A DNA stretch of 64,000 nucleotides from DASXMT01 sp963781305 (GCA_963781305.1 CAWAFL010000013.1:372001-436000); one strand, 5' to 3'. Positions 26,112-35,295 are shown, counted from the first letter of the stretch. Notes: a model not told the origin generated them from the sequence alone. Translations and numbers: made by a program.

Positions 26112-28802
26112 ATGGACACCCCGGTCGGCTTCGTGGGGCGGCAGGCCGAACTGCGCGTCCTAGAAGAACGACTGGGTGCCGCCCAGCTGGGCCGCCCGCA
26201 GGTGGTCTTCGTCGAAGCTGATGCGGGTGCGGGTAAGTCGACGCTCCTCTCCCGGTTCCTCAGTGCCCTGGAGAACGCTGTCGTTCTCCAGGTGGGCGCT
26301 GACGAGGCAGAGACCTTGCTCTCATATGGGGTCATCGATCAGCTCCAGCCTGGGACACTGACCGAGCCCGGGACCGACGCGATGGCGGCTGGAGCTCAGT
26401 TGGTCGACCTACTCGATCAGCTCCAATCCAACAGTCAGGTTGTGGTGCTCGCCATCGACGATCTGCAATGGGCCGACCGACCGTCATCGCGTGCGGTGTT
26501 GTTTGCACTGCGACGGCTCCGCGCCGACAAGGTCTTGACGCTGTTGTCGGCGCGGGCCGGTGAGCTGACCGATCCCGGCTGGGCACGATTTTTGGGTGGT
26601 GATGCTCGTGTCACTCGTATGCGTCTCGCCGGACTCGACCCGGAGGACCTGACCGAGCTGGCGAGCGCGCTCGGGCTGGGAGTGCTCTCGCGACGAGGGG
26701 CGTCCCGATTGTCTCGGCACACCGGAGGAAATGCTCTCTACTGCCGGGCGTTACTCGACGAGATCGGCGTCGTCGGACTGAACGCGGAGCAGGGTGGTCT
26801 GCCAGCGCCACGGGAGCTCTCTGGGGTGATTCTGGCCCGTGTGGCGGCGCTGTCGGTACCGACCCAGGCGTTCTTGGCCGCAGCGTCGGTGCTGGGCCAG
26901 CACGCGCCGTCCTCGATGATCGCGTCGGTCGCTCGGCTACCGGATGCACGGAGCGAAGTCGATGCTGCGGTCGCTGCCGGGCTGTTGAGCGAAAGCGCTG
27001 TGCCATCGGAGCTGACCTTCACCCATCCGCTGTACCGGGCCGCGATCTACGCCGATCTCGGTCCCACGAGCCGTCAGGAGATGCACGCGCGTGCTGCTGA
27101 CCTCGTGGCAGGGCGCGCTCGACTGACCCATTGCGTCGCCGCGTCGGTAGGACCCCAGGAGGCCCTGGCCAGCGAGCTCGAAGCGTCAGCCCTGGCCAGC
27201 GCCAACACTGGCGACCTGGGTGCTTCGGCTTGGGCTCTGGAGCAGGCGGCTGCCCTGTCGCCTGCCCCCATGGATCGAGACCGGAGACTGCTCGACGCCG
27301 CTGTCGTCCAACTCAACGCCGCTGACACAGCTGCCGCGGCACGGGTCTTGGCCTCTTGTCAAGCCGCCAGTGCTCGCCGCGACGCATTGACGGGACTGCT
27401 GGGACTATTCACCGGCTCGCCGGCGGCCGAGGGCCGATTGCTCGCCGCCTGGCAGGCCCACGATCCGGAGACCGAGCCCGAAATTGGAGGTCGCGCCGCG
27501 ACGTCGTTAGCCAACTGGATGGTTATCTCTGGTCGAGCTGACGAGGCGCTGACATGGGGGGATCGGGCGGTATCTGGAACCGTCTCCGGATCGGCATTGT
27601 GGGCCATGGCGCGCACGGCGCAGGCCTACGCATTGGCCGCGGCAGGCCGGAGCCCCGAGGGCCTGGTCGCACTCGGTTATTTGCCCCTCCCGGGTAGCGA
27701 AGTACCAGTGTCCGAGACCGACGCCCTCATCATGCGGGGCATGCTCAAGGTCTACGCCGATGATCTGGCCGGGGCAATTGCTGACCTGGGTGTGGCGGCG
27801 GCACGACTGCGCACAGGTCTGCCGGCCACCTATCCGGGTCCGTGCATGTCGCACCTGAGTGACGCCAATTTCCGCCGAGGCGATTGGGACGCAGCGGTCA
27901 CGCATGCTCAGCTGGCGATCGCAATGGCACAAGATGCCGATCGACCGCTCGACCTGGCGCGGGCGCACGCACGCGCCGCCCAGGTCTTGGCCTTTCGCGG
28001 TGAGTGGTCTTCTGCCCAGGCGCACGTGAGCGCGGCGCGGACCGCGGCCGAGCGATTTCCGCTGGTGCTCCCGGTGGCCACCGCGGCCATGGCTGGCGTT
28101 TCGGTGGCCTCCGCCCGTGGCGATCTGACCGGGGTCCTTTTGGCCACAGAGCCGGTGCGTGCCACCGGACTCATCGGCGTCGCCGGCTGCCCGGGCATCT
28201 TCAACTGGAGAGCGATGGAGGCGGATGCGCTCATCGGCTTGGGCCGACTGGACGACGCCGAGACGGCAGTGCGCGAGTTCGAGGCAGCCATTCCTGAGCT
28301 GGGCTTGGCATCGGCGGCCCTGGCCCTCGCCCGCTGCCGGGGAAATCTGGCCGTGGCGGCTGGGAACCCAACCGAGGCGGACGAGGCGTTCGCGCGGGCC
28401 CACTCGATGGAGGCAGAAGTGCCCATGCCGTTCGAGCATGGGCTTCTCGCCCTCGACGACGGTCGCCGCCTGCGGGCAGGCAACGCAGAGCCGGCCGCGG
28501 TCGCACAACTCGAAAAGGCCCACCACCTCTTCTCGGACCTGGGAGCAGACCCCTACGTGCAGGCCTGCGCCACCGAACTGGCAGCTCTCGACGTCAGAGC
28601 CGCGCCCGACAGCCCGGCCACCCTCTTGGGCCTGAGTCGTGCCGAGCTGGCCGTGGCTCGATTGGTCGCCACCGGACTGACCAACAAAGAGGTGGCCAAC
28701 GAGCTGTATGTGTCGGTGAAGACCGTGGAGTACCACCTACGCAACATCTACATCAAGCTCGGCATCAGCTCGCGTCGAGCGCTCGCTGCCCTCGTGAACT
28801 GA
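26112..28802 (+). CDS. large ATP-binding LuxR-family (LAL) regulator 2
   Basis: An 896-residue LAL regulator: Walker A EADAGAGKSTLL (residues ~35-46), Walker B VVVLAIDDLQWAD (~118-130), a long alanine-rich helical repeat region, and a C-terminal LuxR HTH (LGLSRAELAVARLVATGLTN through VEYHLRNIYIKLGISSRRAL). It shares architecture but little detailed sequence with the LAL protein at 5128-7944. No ribosome binding site of note precedes ATG 26112. Downstream plus-strand genes (small protein, cupin, epimerase) are possible targets. Confidence 0.92.
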   Translation: MDTPVGFVGRQAELRVLEERLGAAQLGRPQVVFVEADAGAGKSTLLSRFLSALENAVVLQVGADEAETLLSYGVIDQLQPGTLTEPGTDAMAAGAQLVDLLDQLQSNSQVVVLAIDDLQWADRPSSRAVLFALRRLRADKVLTLLSARAGELTDPGWARFLGGDARVTRMRLAGLDPEDLTELASALGLGVLSRRGASRLSRHTGGNALYCRALLDEIGVVGLNAEQGGLPAPRELSGVILARVAALSVPTQAFLAAASVLGQHAPSSMIASVARLPDARSEVDAAVAAGLLSESAVPSELTFTHPLYRAAIYADLGPTSRQEMHARAADLVAGRARLTHCVAASVGPQEALASELEASALASANTGDLGASAWALEQAAALSPAPMDRDRRLLDAAVVQLNAADTAAAARVLASCQAASARRDALTGLLGLFTGSPAAEGRLLAAWQAHDPETEPEIGGRAATSLANWMVISGRADEALTWGDRAVSGTVSGSALWAMARTAQAYALAAAGRSPEGLVALGYLPLPGSEVPVSETDALIMRGMLKVYADDLAGAIADLGVAAARLRTGLPATYPGPCMSHLSDANFRRGDWDAAVTHAQLAIAMAQDADRPLDLARAHARAAQVLAFRGEWSSAQAHVSAARTAAERFPLVLPVATAAMAGVSVASARGDLTGVLLATEPVRATGLIGVAGCPGIFNWRAMEADALIGLGRLDDAETAVREFEAAIPELGLASAALALARCRGNLAVAAGNPTEADEAFARAHSMEAEVPMPFEHGLLALDDGRRLRAGNAEPAAVAQLEKAHHLFSDLGADPYVQACATELAALDVRAAPDSPATLLGLSRAELAVARLVATGLTNKEVANELYVSVKTVEYHLRNIYIKLGISSRRALAALVN

Positions 28803-28868
28803 CCGACCACTTTCGCTGGAGGACAGGGCAGTCCTTTGTTCGAGTGGCCCACGACCTGGTCGTACCCG

Positions 28869-28892
28869 AAACCTAGGGTCAAACCTAGGGTC
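28869..28892. repeat. two direct copies of AAACCTAGGGTC
   Basis: Two adjacent 12-base units, followed by a degenerate third (GATCCCTGGGGA, 28893-28904). Each holds the palindrome CCTAGG. They lie 33 bases before the 68-codon gene and may be regulator half-sites. Confidence 0.6.
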
Positions 28893-28936
28893 GATCCCTG
28901 GGGACAAGACGGCCTCGGCAGCGTTGACTGGGAGCC

Positions 28937-29143
28937 ATGGACGCCGCATCAACGCCAAGGCCATCCGAAAGTCTCGTCCTCGAGATCAACCGAACTTCGG
29001 ACGGACGGCTCCAAGGGCAGCTGCGCACCCGCAGCACAGACGGCTCGAGGCCGTTCTCCGGCGTGCTCGAACTGCTCAAGGCACTCGAAGAAACGCTGGA
29101 CGCCATTGAGAGCGCCGCCCACTCGGCAGAGGGAAGGGACTGA
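28937..29143 (+). CDS. small hypothetical protein
   Basis: A 68-residue acidic-helix protein: a strand-like SLVLEINRTSDGRLQGQLRT followed by PFSGVLELLKALEETLDAIE. I recognise this only as a small actinobacterial family of unknown function. It ends three bases before the cupin gene, suggesting one transcript. The start is ATG 28937. Confidence 0.55.
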   Translation: MDAASTPRPSESLVLEINRTSDGRLQGQLRTRSTDGSRPFSGVLELLKALEETLDAIESAAHSAEGRD

Positions 29144-29146
29144 ATC

Positions 29147-29788
29147 ATGAGCAAAATGACCGATCAAGGAACTGGGCCTAGGCATGCGCCGGCCTCCCGG
29201 CAGGCAAGTAAAGGCGAGGTCAACCACATGACAGCATTCCGACCCTTCTTCAACCGGGCTACGGGCGAATGGATCGAGTACACGGCAACCGCCGAGGACA
29301 ACGGCGGCGAACTGGTCCGCTTCAACTGGCGCAGCGTGCCTGGGGGCACCATCACCGAACATATGCATCCCGACCAGGAAGAACGTTTCACCATCGTGGC
29401 CGGCGAAGCCCACTTCACCGTGGCCGGCCAGGAAACGACGGCCAAAGCGGGAGAGACGGTACTGGTGCCGGCCGGCGTGCGCCACTCCGAGGGAAACCTC
29501 GGATCGGTCGAGATTGCGGGCGTGGTCGAACTCCGGCCGGCCCTGCGCACCAAGGAGTTCCATGAGGCGGTCGCCGGCCTGGTTGCCGACGGAAGGACGA
29601 CGCCTCGGGGAGCGCCGAAGAACCCGCTCCGGCTCGGTGCCACCTTCTGGCACTTTCGCCACGAGAGCCGGGTGACCTCGCCTCCCATCTGGATCCAGAA
29701 CCTCATGCTGCCCACCTTCGCCTTGCTGGCGAAGGTGCTCGGCGTGAAGCCCTACTACGAAAGCTGGGATAGCCGTGTCAATGAATGA
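29147..29788 (+). CDS. cupin-domain protein with C-terminal hydrophobic tail
   Basis: A 213-residue protein. The cupin core is GGTITEHMHPDQEERFTIVA (metal ligands His, His, Glu) and GETVLVPAGVRHSE. A C-terminal segment (WIQNLMLPTFALLAKVLGVK) could be a membrane-associated helix. ATG 29147 has GGAAGGGA eight bases upstream; ATG 29228 (MTAFRPFFN) is an alternative that starts right at the domain. The last bases overlap the epimerase start, so the two are coupled. Confidence 0.82.
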   Translation: MSKMTDQGTGPRHAPASRQASKGEVNHMTAFRPFFNRATGEWIEYTATAEDNGGELVRFNWRSVPGGTITEHMHPDQEERFTIVAGEAHFTVAGQETTAKAGETVLVPAGVRHSEGNLGSVEIAGVVELRPALRTKEFHEAVAGLVADGRTTPRGAPKNPLRLGATFWHFRHESRVTSPPIWIQNLMLPTFALLAKVLGVKPYYESWDSRVNE

Positions 29789-30776
29789 GAACAGTCAGCA
29801 CGTGGTATTCGGAGCCGGACAGGTGGGACGTGCCCTCACCGCTCACCTGGCCGGGCTGGGTCTGCCGGTTCGGGTCGTGTCACGCCACCGGCCAACGGGC
29901 CTGCTCGACGTCGTCGACTGGCGGGGTGCCGACGCGACCGATCCCGAGGAGGCCACCGAGGCCGCACAGGGTGCCGCCGTCATCTACCAGTGCCTGAACG
30001 CCCCATACGCAAAATGGGCTACGGACTTCCCGCCCCTGCAGAAGGGCGTGCTCGCCGCGGCCGAACGCAACGGCGCCCTCTTGGTGAGCCTGGAGAACCT
30101 CTACGGCTACGGCCCCCTCGGGGGCAAGCCGATGACCGAAGACCTACCCCTGGTGGCGACGACCGTCAAAGGCCGGACCAGGGCGGCGATGACCCGGGAG
30201 CTGCTGGCAGCCCGGGACGCCGGGAGCGTCCACATAGCAATCGGGCGGGCGTCGGACTTCTTCGGTGCCGGTGTGACCGAATCGACCCTGGGCGAACGCG
30301 TCTTCGTCAATGCCCTTGCGGGGCGCCGAGCCGACTTCCTCGGCAATCCCGATCTAGCCCACACCTACAGCTATGTGCCGGACATCGCCGCGGGCCTGGC
30401 CACCCTCGGAACCGACGAGCGCGCTATCGACGAGGTCTGGCATCTTCCTGGGCCCGAGACTGTCACGACCCGGCAGGTCCTCGACCTCGTGGCCGCGGAC
30501 GTTGGACACTCAGTCGGCGTTCGCTCCGTGCCCAAAGTGGCTGTCTGGGCCCTCGGACTATTCAATCCCATGATGCGTGCACTGGTCGAGATGGCCTACG
30601 AGTTCGACGAGCCGTTCGTGTTCGACACCACCAAGTACGAAATCACCTTCGGGGCCGCCGGCACCGCACTCCCCACTGCCATCGCGGCGACTGTCGATGG
30701 CTACCGAACCAAGGCCACTCCGGCCGCTCCGGCCGCCAAGTCCCACAGTCCATCCATCGCGGAGCGAGAGGTATGA
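29781..30776 (+). CDS. NAD-dependent epimerase/dehydratase family protein
   Basis: A 331-residue atypical SDR. GAGQVGRALTAHLAG is the Rossmann loop, followed by ASDFFGAGVTES and a C-terminal substrate region (AVWALGLFNPMMRALVEMAY). The usual YxxxK is not obvious: the sequence at that place reads LENLYGYGPLGGK. Family members include epimerases and NmrA-like proteins; the role is unknown. The start is ATG 29781 (or GTG 29775), overlapping the cupin stop. Confidence 0.8.
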   Translation: MNENSQHVVFGAGQVGRALTAHLAGLGLPVRVVSRHRPTGLLDVVDWRGADATDPEEATEAAQGAAVIYQCLNAPYAKWATDFPPLQKGVLAAAERNGALLVSLENLYGYGPLGGKPMTEDLPLVATTVKGRTRAAMTRELLAARDAGSVHIAIGRASDFFGAGVTESTLGERVFVNALAGRRADFLGNPDLAHTYSYVPDIAAGLATLGTDERAIDEVWHLPGPETVTTRQVLDLVAADVGHSVGVRSVPKVAVWALGLFNPMMRALVEMAYEFDEPFVFDTTKYEITFGAAGTALPTAIAATVDGYRTKATPAAPAAKSHSPSIAEREV

Positions 30777-30971
30777 AGATGAGCCCCTGTTCGACACCGG
30801 ACAGGACTGATGTTCGGTTACCGACGCCGGCTACCTCGGAGACAACGAGGAAGCGATGTGGTGCACCTCGGGTCCTGAACCCGGAGGGTGGTGATCGCCA
30901 TCGCCAATGGGGTTCACAAGCTCAATCCCCACCACCTCGCGGATGGGCATCGTCTCGACTGGAGTAAAGTG

Positions 30972-31100
30972 ATTGCCGAAGGGGAGTAGCCCCCAATCGA
31001 CGATCGACATACTGGCTCTTCGGGGCCCGGCCGTCGGACCTGCATGCAGGTGGGCGAGACCTTCGTTCCAGCCATGTCGTTATGGCCGGGGCGAAGGACG
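30972..31100 (+). promoter_or_regulatory. yybP-ykoY (manganese) riboswitch
   Basis: Conserved yybP-ykoY elements appear in order: AAGGGGAGTAGC (30979-30990), GACATACTGG (31006-31015), GGCCGTCGGACC (31029-31040), a small TGCATGCA hairpin, and GGGCGAGACC (31052-31061). A further long hairpin CCTTCG...CGAAGG follows (31060-31097). This class senses Mn2+ and precedes exporter genes, and here it lies 30-60 bases before a GDT1/UPF0016 gene. Exact ends are approximate. Confidence 0.9.
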
Positions 31101-31128
31101 TCCCTTCGGCCCGGCGAGAAAGGTCGCC

Positions 31129-31713
31129 GTGAGTTTCGCCATCATCGTCGCCGTCTTCCCGATCATCTTCATCGGGGAGTTGCCCGACAAGACCATGTTC
31201 GCCTCGCTGGTCATGTCGACCCGCGGCAGACCCCTTTTCGTGTGGTTCGGGGCGGCCGGAGCCTTCCTGGTCCACGTGGCGATCGCCACGACCATCGGAG
31301 TCGCACTCTTCCACCTGCTGCCCCACCGGGTACTCGACGGCATTGTGGCTCTCATGTTCCTTGTGGGCGCCGGGTTGGCAATCCGTGAAGCCCGCAAGGC
31401 CGAAGAGGATGAGTCCCTCGTCGAGCGCGAAGCGAAGTCAGGCCGCCGAGTCGTGACGACGGCGTTCGTCGTCATCTTCTTGGCTGAGTGGGGCGACCTG
31501 ACCCAGATCCTCACTGCCAACTTGGCTGCCCACTATCACTCGCCGCTCTCGGTGGGCATAGGTGCGGTGCTGGCGCTGTGGGCGGTCGCCGCCATCGCTG
31601 TCATCGGGGGGCAGGGCCTCCTCCGGTTCATCAACATCAAGACCCTGCGGATCGTCACGGCCGTGGTCCTGGTGGCTCTCGCCGGATTCGCCGGTTGGGA
31701 AGCGCTTCGCTAG
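31129..31713 (+). CDS. GDT1/UPF0016-family transporter (probable Mn2+ exporter)
   Basis: A 194-residue membrane protein with about six helices and two copies of the family's E-x-G-D-(K/R)-T motif, both slightly altered: GELPDKT (Glu17, Asp20, Thr22) and AEWGDLTQ (Glu120, Asp123, Thr125). GTG 31129 follows AAAGG at good spacing; upstream extension runs through the riboswitch. Family members in bacteria (MntX/MneA) export manganese. The riboswitch gives strong support for that role here. Confidence 0.85.
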   Translation: MSFAIIVAVFPIIFIGELPDKTMFASLVMSTRGRPLFVWFGAAGAFLVHVAIATTIGVALFHLLPHRVLDGIVALMFLVGAGLAIREARKAEEDESLVEREAKSGRRVVTTAFVVIFLAEWGDLTQILTANLAAHYHSPLSVGIGAVLALWAVAAIAVIGGQGLLRFINIKTLRIVTAVVLVALAGFAGWEALR

Positions 31714-31762
31714 CGATACACCGTTGCCTTCCGAGCCCTTGTCCCGACTACCTGATCCGCGT

Positions 31763-32128
31763 CTACCACTCGATGCCGCTGGAGACGCAGAATTCATTCT
31801 GCTCCGGGTCTGACATTCTTACCCATCGGGTTCCCCCGAAGCTCTGCACGCCTTCGTCGATGCGATCAGCGCCGAGTGCCTGCAATCGGTGGGTCTCGGC
31901 TTCGACGTCGTCGACCACGATGTCGAGGTGCATGCGGTTTTTGCCGGCTTTGGGTTCGGGTACGCACTGAAGGAGAAGCGGCGAAGCGATCCCTTCTTTG
32001 GGAATGAGCACAGCCAAATTCGCATCCGTGTAGTGGTCGCGATAGTCGAGGGCCTCGCGCCAGAACTCAGCGAGCTTGGTCGGCTCAGCACAGTCGAGCA
32101 CGAGTTCCACTCTTGCCTTGCGTCTCAT
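31763..32128 (-). CDS. VOC-family (glyoxalase-like) protein
   Basis: A 121-residue VOC protein with VELVLDCAEPTKLAEFWREA, LLLQCVPEPKAGKNRMHLDI and the C-terminal WVRMSDPEQNEFCV. It resembles Glyoxalase_6 members, often bleomycin-resistance-like or of unknown substrate. It converges with the transporter gene. Confidence 0.85.
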   Translation of the reverse strand: MRRKARVELVLDCAEPTKLAEFWREALDYRDHYTDANLAVLIPKEGIASPLLLQCVPEPKAGKNRMHLDIVVDDVEAETHRLQALGADRIDEGVQSFGGTRWVRMSDPEQNEFCVSSGIEW

Positions 32129-32212
32129 ACCGTGCCTCCAGGTCGGAATATCACTCAGTCAGCGACGACAACTCGCTTCGTAATTTACCTGGCCGATGTT
32201 CATTGACTTCCG

Positions 32213-32800
32213 CTAGTGGAGACGTAGTCCTGCGATGACGAGCTCGACCATGCGACGTGCGTCGTAGTGACGATTGCTTTCCGCGCCGATACACAGATTG
32301 CCGACGCCGAAGAGCAGTTCTAGGGCATCGGTGTCAGGACGAATCTCACCTGCGTCGGCAGCGGCTTTGATCAGTTCGGCGCAGACGGGGACGAGGCGGT
32401 CCAAGAAATAGGAATGCAGGTTCTCGAAGCTAGCTTGGTCGGACTGCATCGCTTGGGCGAGGCCGTGCTTGGTGACCAAGAAGTCGACGAAGAGGTTGAT
32501 CCAACTCGCCAGAGCGGCGTGCGCGGTGCTGCTGTTCGCCAACAACGTCGGGCCAGCCTCAGCGCAAGCTTCGACCTGATGCCGGTAGACGGCGACGATC
32601 AGATCGGCTCTCGTCGGGAAGTGGCGGTAGATCGTGCCGACGCCCACGCCAGCCTTGGCCGCGATGTTCCGGACGGGCACGTCGACACCGGAAGTGACAA
32701 AAGCCGCCGCCGCCGCTTCGAGCAGCGCCTCCTCGTTTCGCCGGGCGTCGGCCCGCTTCCGGGGGGCTGGCGACTCCGACTGGCCCACGACATCATCCAC
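32213..32800 (-). CDS. TetR-family transcriptional regulator 1
   Basis: A 195-residue protein: HTH AFVTSGVDVPVRNIAAKAGV-GVGTIYRHFPTRADLI, and a ligand-binding domain with the usual helices (WINLFVDFLVTKHGLAQAMQ). Two palindromes lie 34-73 bases upstream of the start, between it and the divergent LLM oxidoreductase. It probably represses both genes. Confidence 0.9.
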   Translation of the reverse strand: MDDVVGQSESPAPRKRADARRNEEALLEAAAAAFVTSGVDVPVRNIAAKAGVGVGTIYRHFPTRADLIVAVYRHQVEACAEAGPTLLANSSTAHAALASWINLFVDFLVTKHGLAQAMQSDQASFENLHSYFLDRLVPVCAELIKAAADAGEIRPDTDALELLFGVGNLCIGAESNRHYDARRMVELVIAGLRLH

Positions 32801-32833
32801 TCCGTTGCGACCTCCGCCACTCGGCTTAGCAAG

Positions 32834-32873
32834 CGGAACATGGTTCCGATTATAGTTACTGGAACACAGTTCC
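32834..32873. promoter_or_regulatory. tandem TetR operators
   Basis: Two perfect inverted repeats, CGGAAC-ATG-GTTCCG (32834-32848) and GGAAC-ACA-GTTCC (32861-32873), with centres 26 bases apart, in the divergent promoter of the TetR gene and the LLM oxidoreductase gene. Two-dimer binding on one face is suggested. Confidence 0.75.
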
Positions 32874-33033
32874 GTTTATTTAGGATGCCAGAACGCGCAG
32901 CCCGCAACAAGCCACAGATGGCAGGTACAGCTCGAAGTCGCTCGTGTCGAAGGGCGCGCCCTCAAAGAACCAGAGCCTCTTTTCTCTCCTGATCCGGAAC
33001 CATCCCACCCATATCGAAAGGACCGGCTGCACC

Positions 33034-33909
33034 GTGCCACAAACAACTCAAATTCGATTCGGGATCGGTACCGCCCCGATGAACGTCGATTACCACGATG
33101 TTCTGCGGGTCTGGCGCGAAGCGGACACCATCCCGGGGATCGAGCATGCGTGGCTGTTCGATCACCTGATGCCGATCGGAGGCGACCCGGACGGACCGAT
33201 TTACGAGGGCTGGTCCCTCCTCTCGGCCCTTGCCGCACAGACCCAACGGCTGCGCCTCGGCGTGCTCGTGACCAGCAACCGCTTTCGACCGCCTGCGATG
33301 CTGGCCAAGATCGCCACCACCGTCGACATCGTCTCCGGAGGACGGCTCGACTTCGGGATCGGCGCAGGCTCGAGGCCTAGCCACCCTTTGGCCAGGCGTG
33401 AATACGAGGCGCACGGGTTGCCTTTCGACGACTTCTCCCACTCCGTGGGCAACCTGGCCGAGGCGTGCACTGTGATCCGGCAATTGTGGACCGAGCCTGA
33501 ACCATTCGACTTCCATGGTTCCTACGTCCAGCTCACCGGAGCATTCGGTAACCCCAAACCCATCCAGCGCCCGTATCCGCCGATCCTGATCGGCGGTCGT
33601 TCAGCCTCCGTTCTGCGCGTGGTCGCTGAGCACGCCGACTTGTGGAACATCCCTGGCGGCGACATCGAGGACGTGGTCGGTCGCAGCGCACTGCTGGACC
33701 GATATTGCGCAGAAATCGGTCGCGATCCCGCCGCGGTCACCCGCTCGATCTACCTGTCCGTTTCCTATGACCGGCCCACTATCACGCACGACGCGATCGG
33801 CGAAGCGATCGACGCCGGCTTTGGGCACATCGTCCTCGGGCTGCCAGCCCCCTATCCCGCCAACGTCGCACAGTGGGTCGCCGACGAGCTCATCGCGACC
33901 TCGGCCTAG
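33034..33909 (+). CDS. LLM class flavin-dependent oxidoreductase
   Basis: A 291-residue luciferase-like TIM barrel: FGIGTAPMNVDYHDVLRVWR, HAWLFDHLMPIG, LRLGVLVTSNRFRPPAMLAK, GRLDFGIGAGSRP and PPILIGGRSASVLRVVAEHA. These are FMN- or F420-dependent monooxygenase features; F420 is plausible in this group but not shown. GTG 33034 follows GAAAGGAC. It overlaps the convergent hydrolase by four bases. Confidence 0.9.
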   Translation: MPQTTQIRFGIGTAPMNVDYHDVLRVWREADTIPGIEHAWLFDHLMPIGGDPDGPIYEGWSLLSALAAQTQRLRLGVLVTSNRFRPPAMLAKIATTVDIVSGGRLDFGIGAGSRPSHPLARREYEAHGLPFDDFSHSVGNLAEACTVIRQLWTEPEPFDFHGSYVQLTGAFGNPKPIQRPYPPILIGGRSASVLRVVAEHADLWNIPGGDIEDVVGRSALLDRYCAEIGRDPAAVTRSIYLSVSYDRPTITHDAIGEAIDAGFGHIVLGLPAPYPANVAQWVADELIATSA

Positions 33910-34691
33910 TTCCAGATCCTTTGCACCACGAGGTCGGGAGTCTCCATCTGGGGCATGTGCCCGGTGCCCGGCAGTACCTCGAAGCGCGCCCCGGGGATGG
34001 CGGCGGCGTAGGCCTGGCCGTAGGCGGGCTCGACAATGTGGTCGCTGTCGCCCCACAGCACCAGGGTCGGGATAGTGATGCCGCCGAGCCGGCCGAGCAG
34101 CGTAGGGTCGGCCATCGCCGCAGAGCCGGCATAGACGGCCAAGGCCGCACCGTTGGCCGCCATGATCGCCTTTTGCGCGTCGGGGATGGTTGCGGGATCA
34201 ACGCGGAACGGTGTCGGGTCGTGGAACGAGAGTGCCTGGATCTCTGGCACTGACAGGCCGGAGACGTCGGCGACGGGGTGGCCTTCTACTTTGATACCCA
34301 CGGCGTCGAGGAGCACGATGCTGCTGATGCGGGGTGAGCCCAGCAGGGCCATTTCTGCCGCTATCCACCCTCCGACGGAGTTCCCGATGATCGTCACGTC
34401 CTCGAGTCCGTGGTCGTCGAGGAGGCCGCCGTAGAGGGCTGCGAGCCCGGCAACGCTGTCCAATGCCTCCGGCCTCGGTGTGCCGCCAAAGCCTGGATGG
34501 GTGGGCGTGAGTACCCGGTCGCGGTTCTTCTCGCCCAGCCGCTGCACGAACGCACCGACTGACTGTGGACCTGCCCCGCCATGCAGCACCAGAAACGGCT
34601 GCCCGTCGCCTCGCTCTTCTACGGTCAGCTCAACGGGGCCAGTTCTCGCGACGTTGAGGGTCTTGGTGGTCGACACGGCGGTCGTGGTCAT
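33906..34691 (-). CDS. alpha/beta hydrolase
   Basis: A 261-residue hydrolase with oxyanion LVLHGGAGPQSVGAF, nucleophile IGNSVGGWIAAEM, acid WGDSDHIVEP and catalytic His GTGHMPQME. The cap is short. The sequence fits the AB_hydrolase_1 group. It is followed upstream on the same strand by a cupin, 77 bases apart, so they may share a transcript. Confidence 0.88.
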   Translation of the reverse strand: MTTTAVSTTKTLNVARTGPVELTVEERGDGQPFLVLHGGAGPQSVGAFVQRLGEKNRDRVLTPTHPGFGGTPRPEALDSVAGLAALYGGLLDDHGLEDVTIIGNSVGGWIAAEMALLGSPRISSIVLLDAVGIKVEGHPVADVSGLSVPEIQALSFHDPTPFRVDPATIPDAQKAIMAANGAALAVYAGSAAMADPTLLGRLGGITIPTLVLWGDSDHIVEPAYGQAYAAAIPGARFEVLPGTGHMPQMETPDLVVQRIWN

Positions 34692-34768
34692 GTTCGTCTT
34701 CCTTGCTGCCCGCCGGTCTTGACCCGTTGGGCGCTCTCATGTGGGTTCTCCACGGGATGTTCGGCTGT

Positions 34769-35227
34769 TCAGTCGGCGTAGTCGGTTGCCGGGACGGTGG
34801 CGTAGCCGGCCATCACCTCGACGGTTGCCTCGGGCGTGAAGGACTGACCTGCGGCGATCATGTCGCGGAGGTCTCGGAAGTACTGCACGTAGAGGTCTGG
34901 CGTAAACGTGTTCAGCAACACCGTCGGCTCATCGCCAGGGTTGGCGAACGTATGCGGAGCCCCAGGCGGCACCATGACCAACGTGCCCGCGGGAGCGTCA
35001 TGGGTGGTGTCTCCCACCGTGAAGCTGGCAGTGCCGGAGACCACGTAGAAACCCTCGTCGTGGCGGGCATGGCGGTGCTGGGGCGGTCCGTCGGTATGGG
35101 GCGGCAGGGTGATCTCGCCTACCCCCAAGCGGTGGTCGGTCGTGCTGCCGTCCTCCAGGATCCGCATACGCACCGGACCCAACTGAATGGCTTCCCCACC
35201 GTCGGGGCCAATAATCGCTACTTCCAC
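34769..35227 (-). CDS. cupin-domain protein
   Basis: A 152-residue cupin: RHARHDEGFYVVSGTASFTV (His and Glu ligands) and GTLVMVPPGAPHTFAN. The start is GTG 35227, six bases after AGGAGG; the ATG 35245 would include that site in the coding sequence. Family members bind metals and are often putative quercetinase-like or sugar-epimerase-like. The operator at 35244-35261 overlaps the ribosome binding site region. Confidence 0.85.
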   Translation of the reverse strand: MEVAIIGPDGGEAIQLGPVRMRILEDGSTTDHRLGVGEITLPPHTDGPPQHRHARHDEGFYVVSGTASFTVGDTTHDAPAGTLVMVPPGAPHTFANPGDEPTVLLNTFTPDLYVQYFRDLRDMIAAGQSFTPEATVEVMAGYATVPATDYAD

Positions 35228-35243
35228 GGTGTACCTCCTGCTC

Positions 35244-35261
35244 ATGAGAGCTAACTCTCAT
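35244..35261. promoter_or_regulatory. palindromic operator upstream of the cupin gene
   Basis: ATGAGAG-CTAA-CTCTCAT, a perfect 7-base-pair inverted repeat just before the cupin start, in the promoter region shared with the TetR gene. Confidence 0.65.
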
Positions 35262-35295
35262 TTGAGACGGTAACCGGTTCGCCTCGGTTGTGCAA

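Noticed and set aside
27507..28736. 409-codon minus-strand frame within LAL regulator 2
   Set aside because: Antisense shadow; the plus-strand frame carries Walker motifs and a LuxR HTH.
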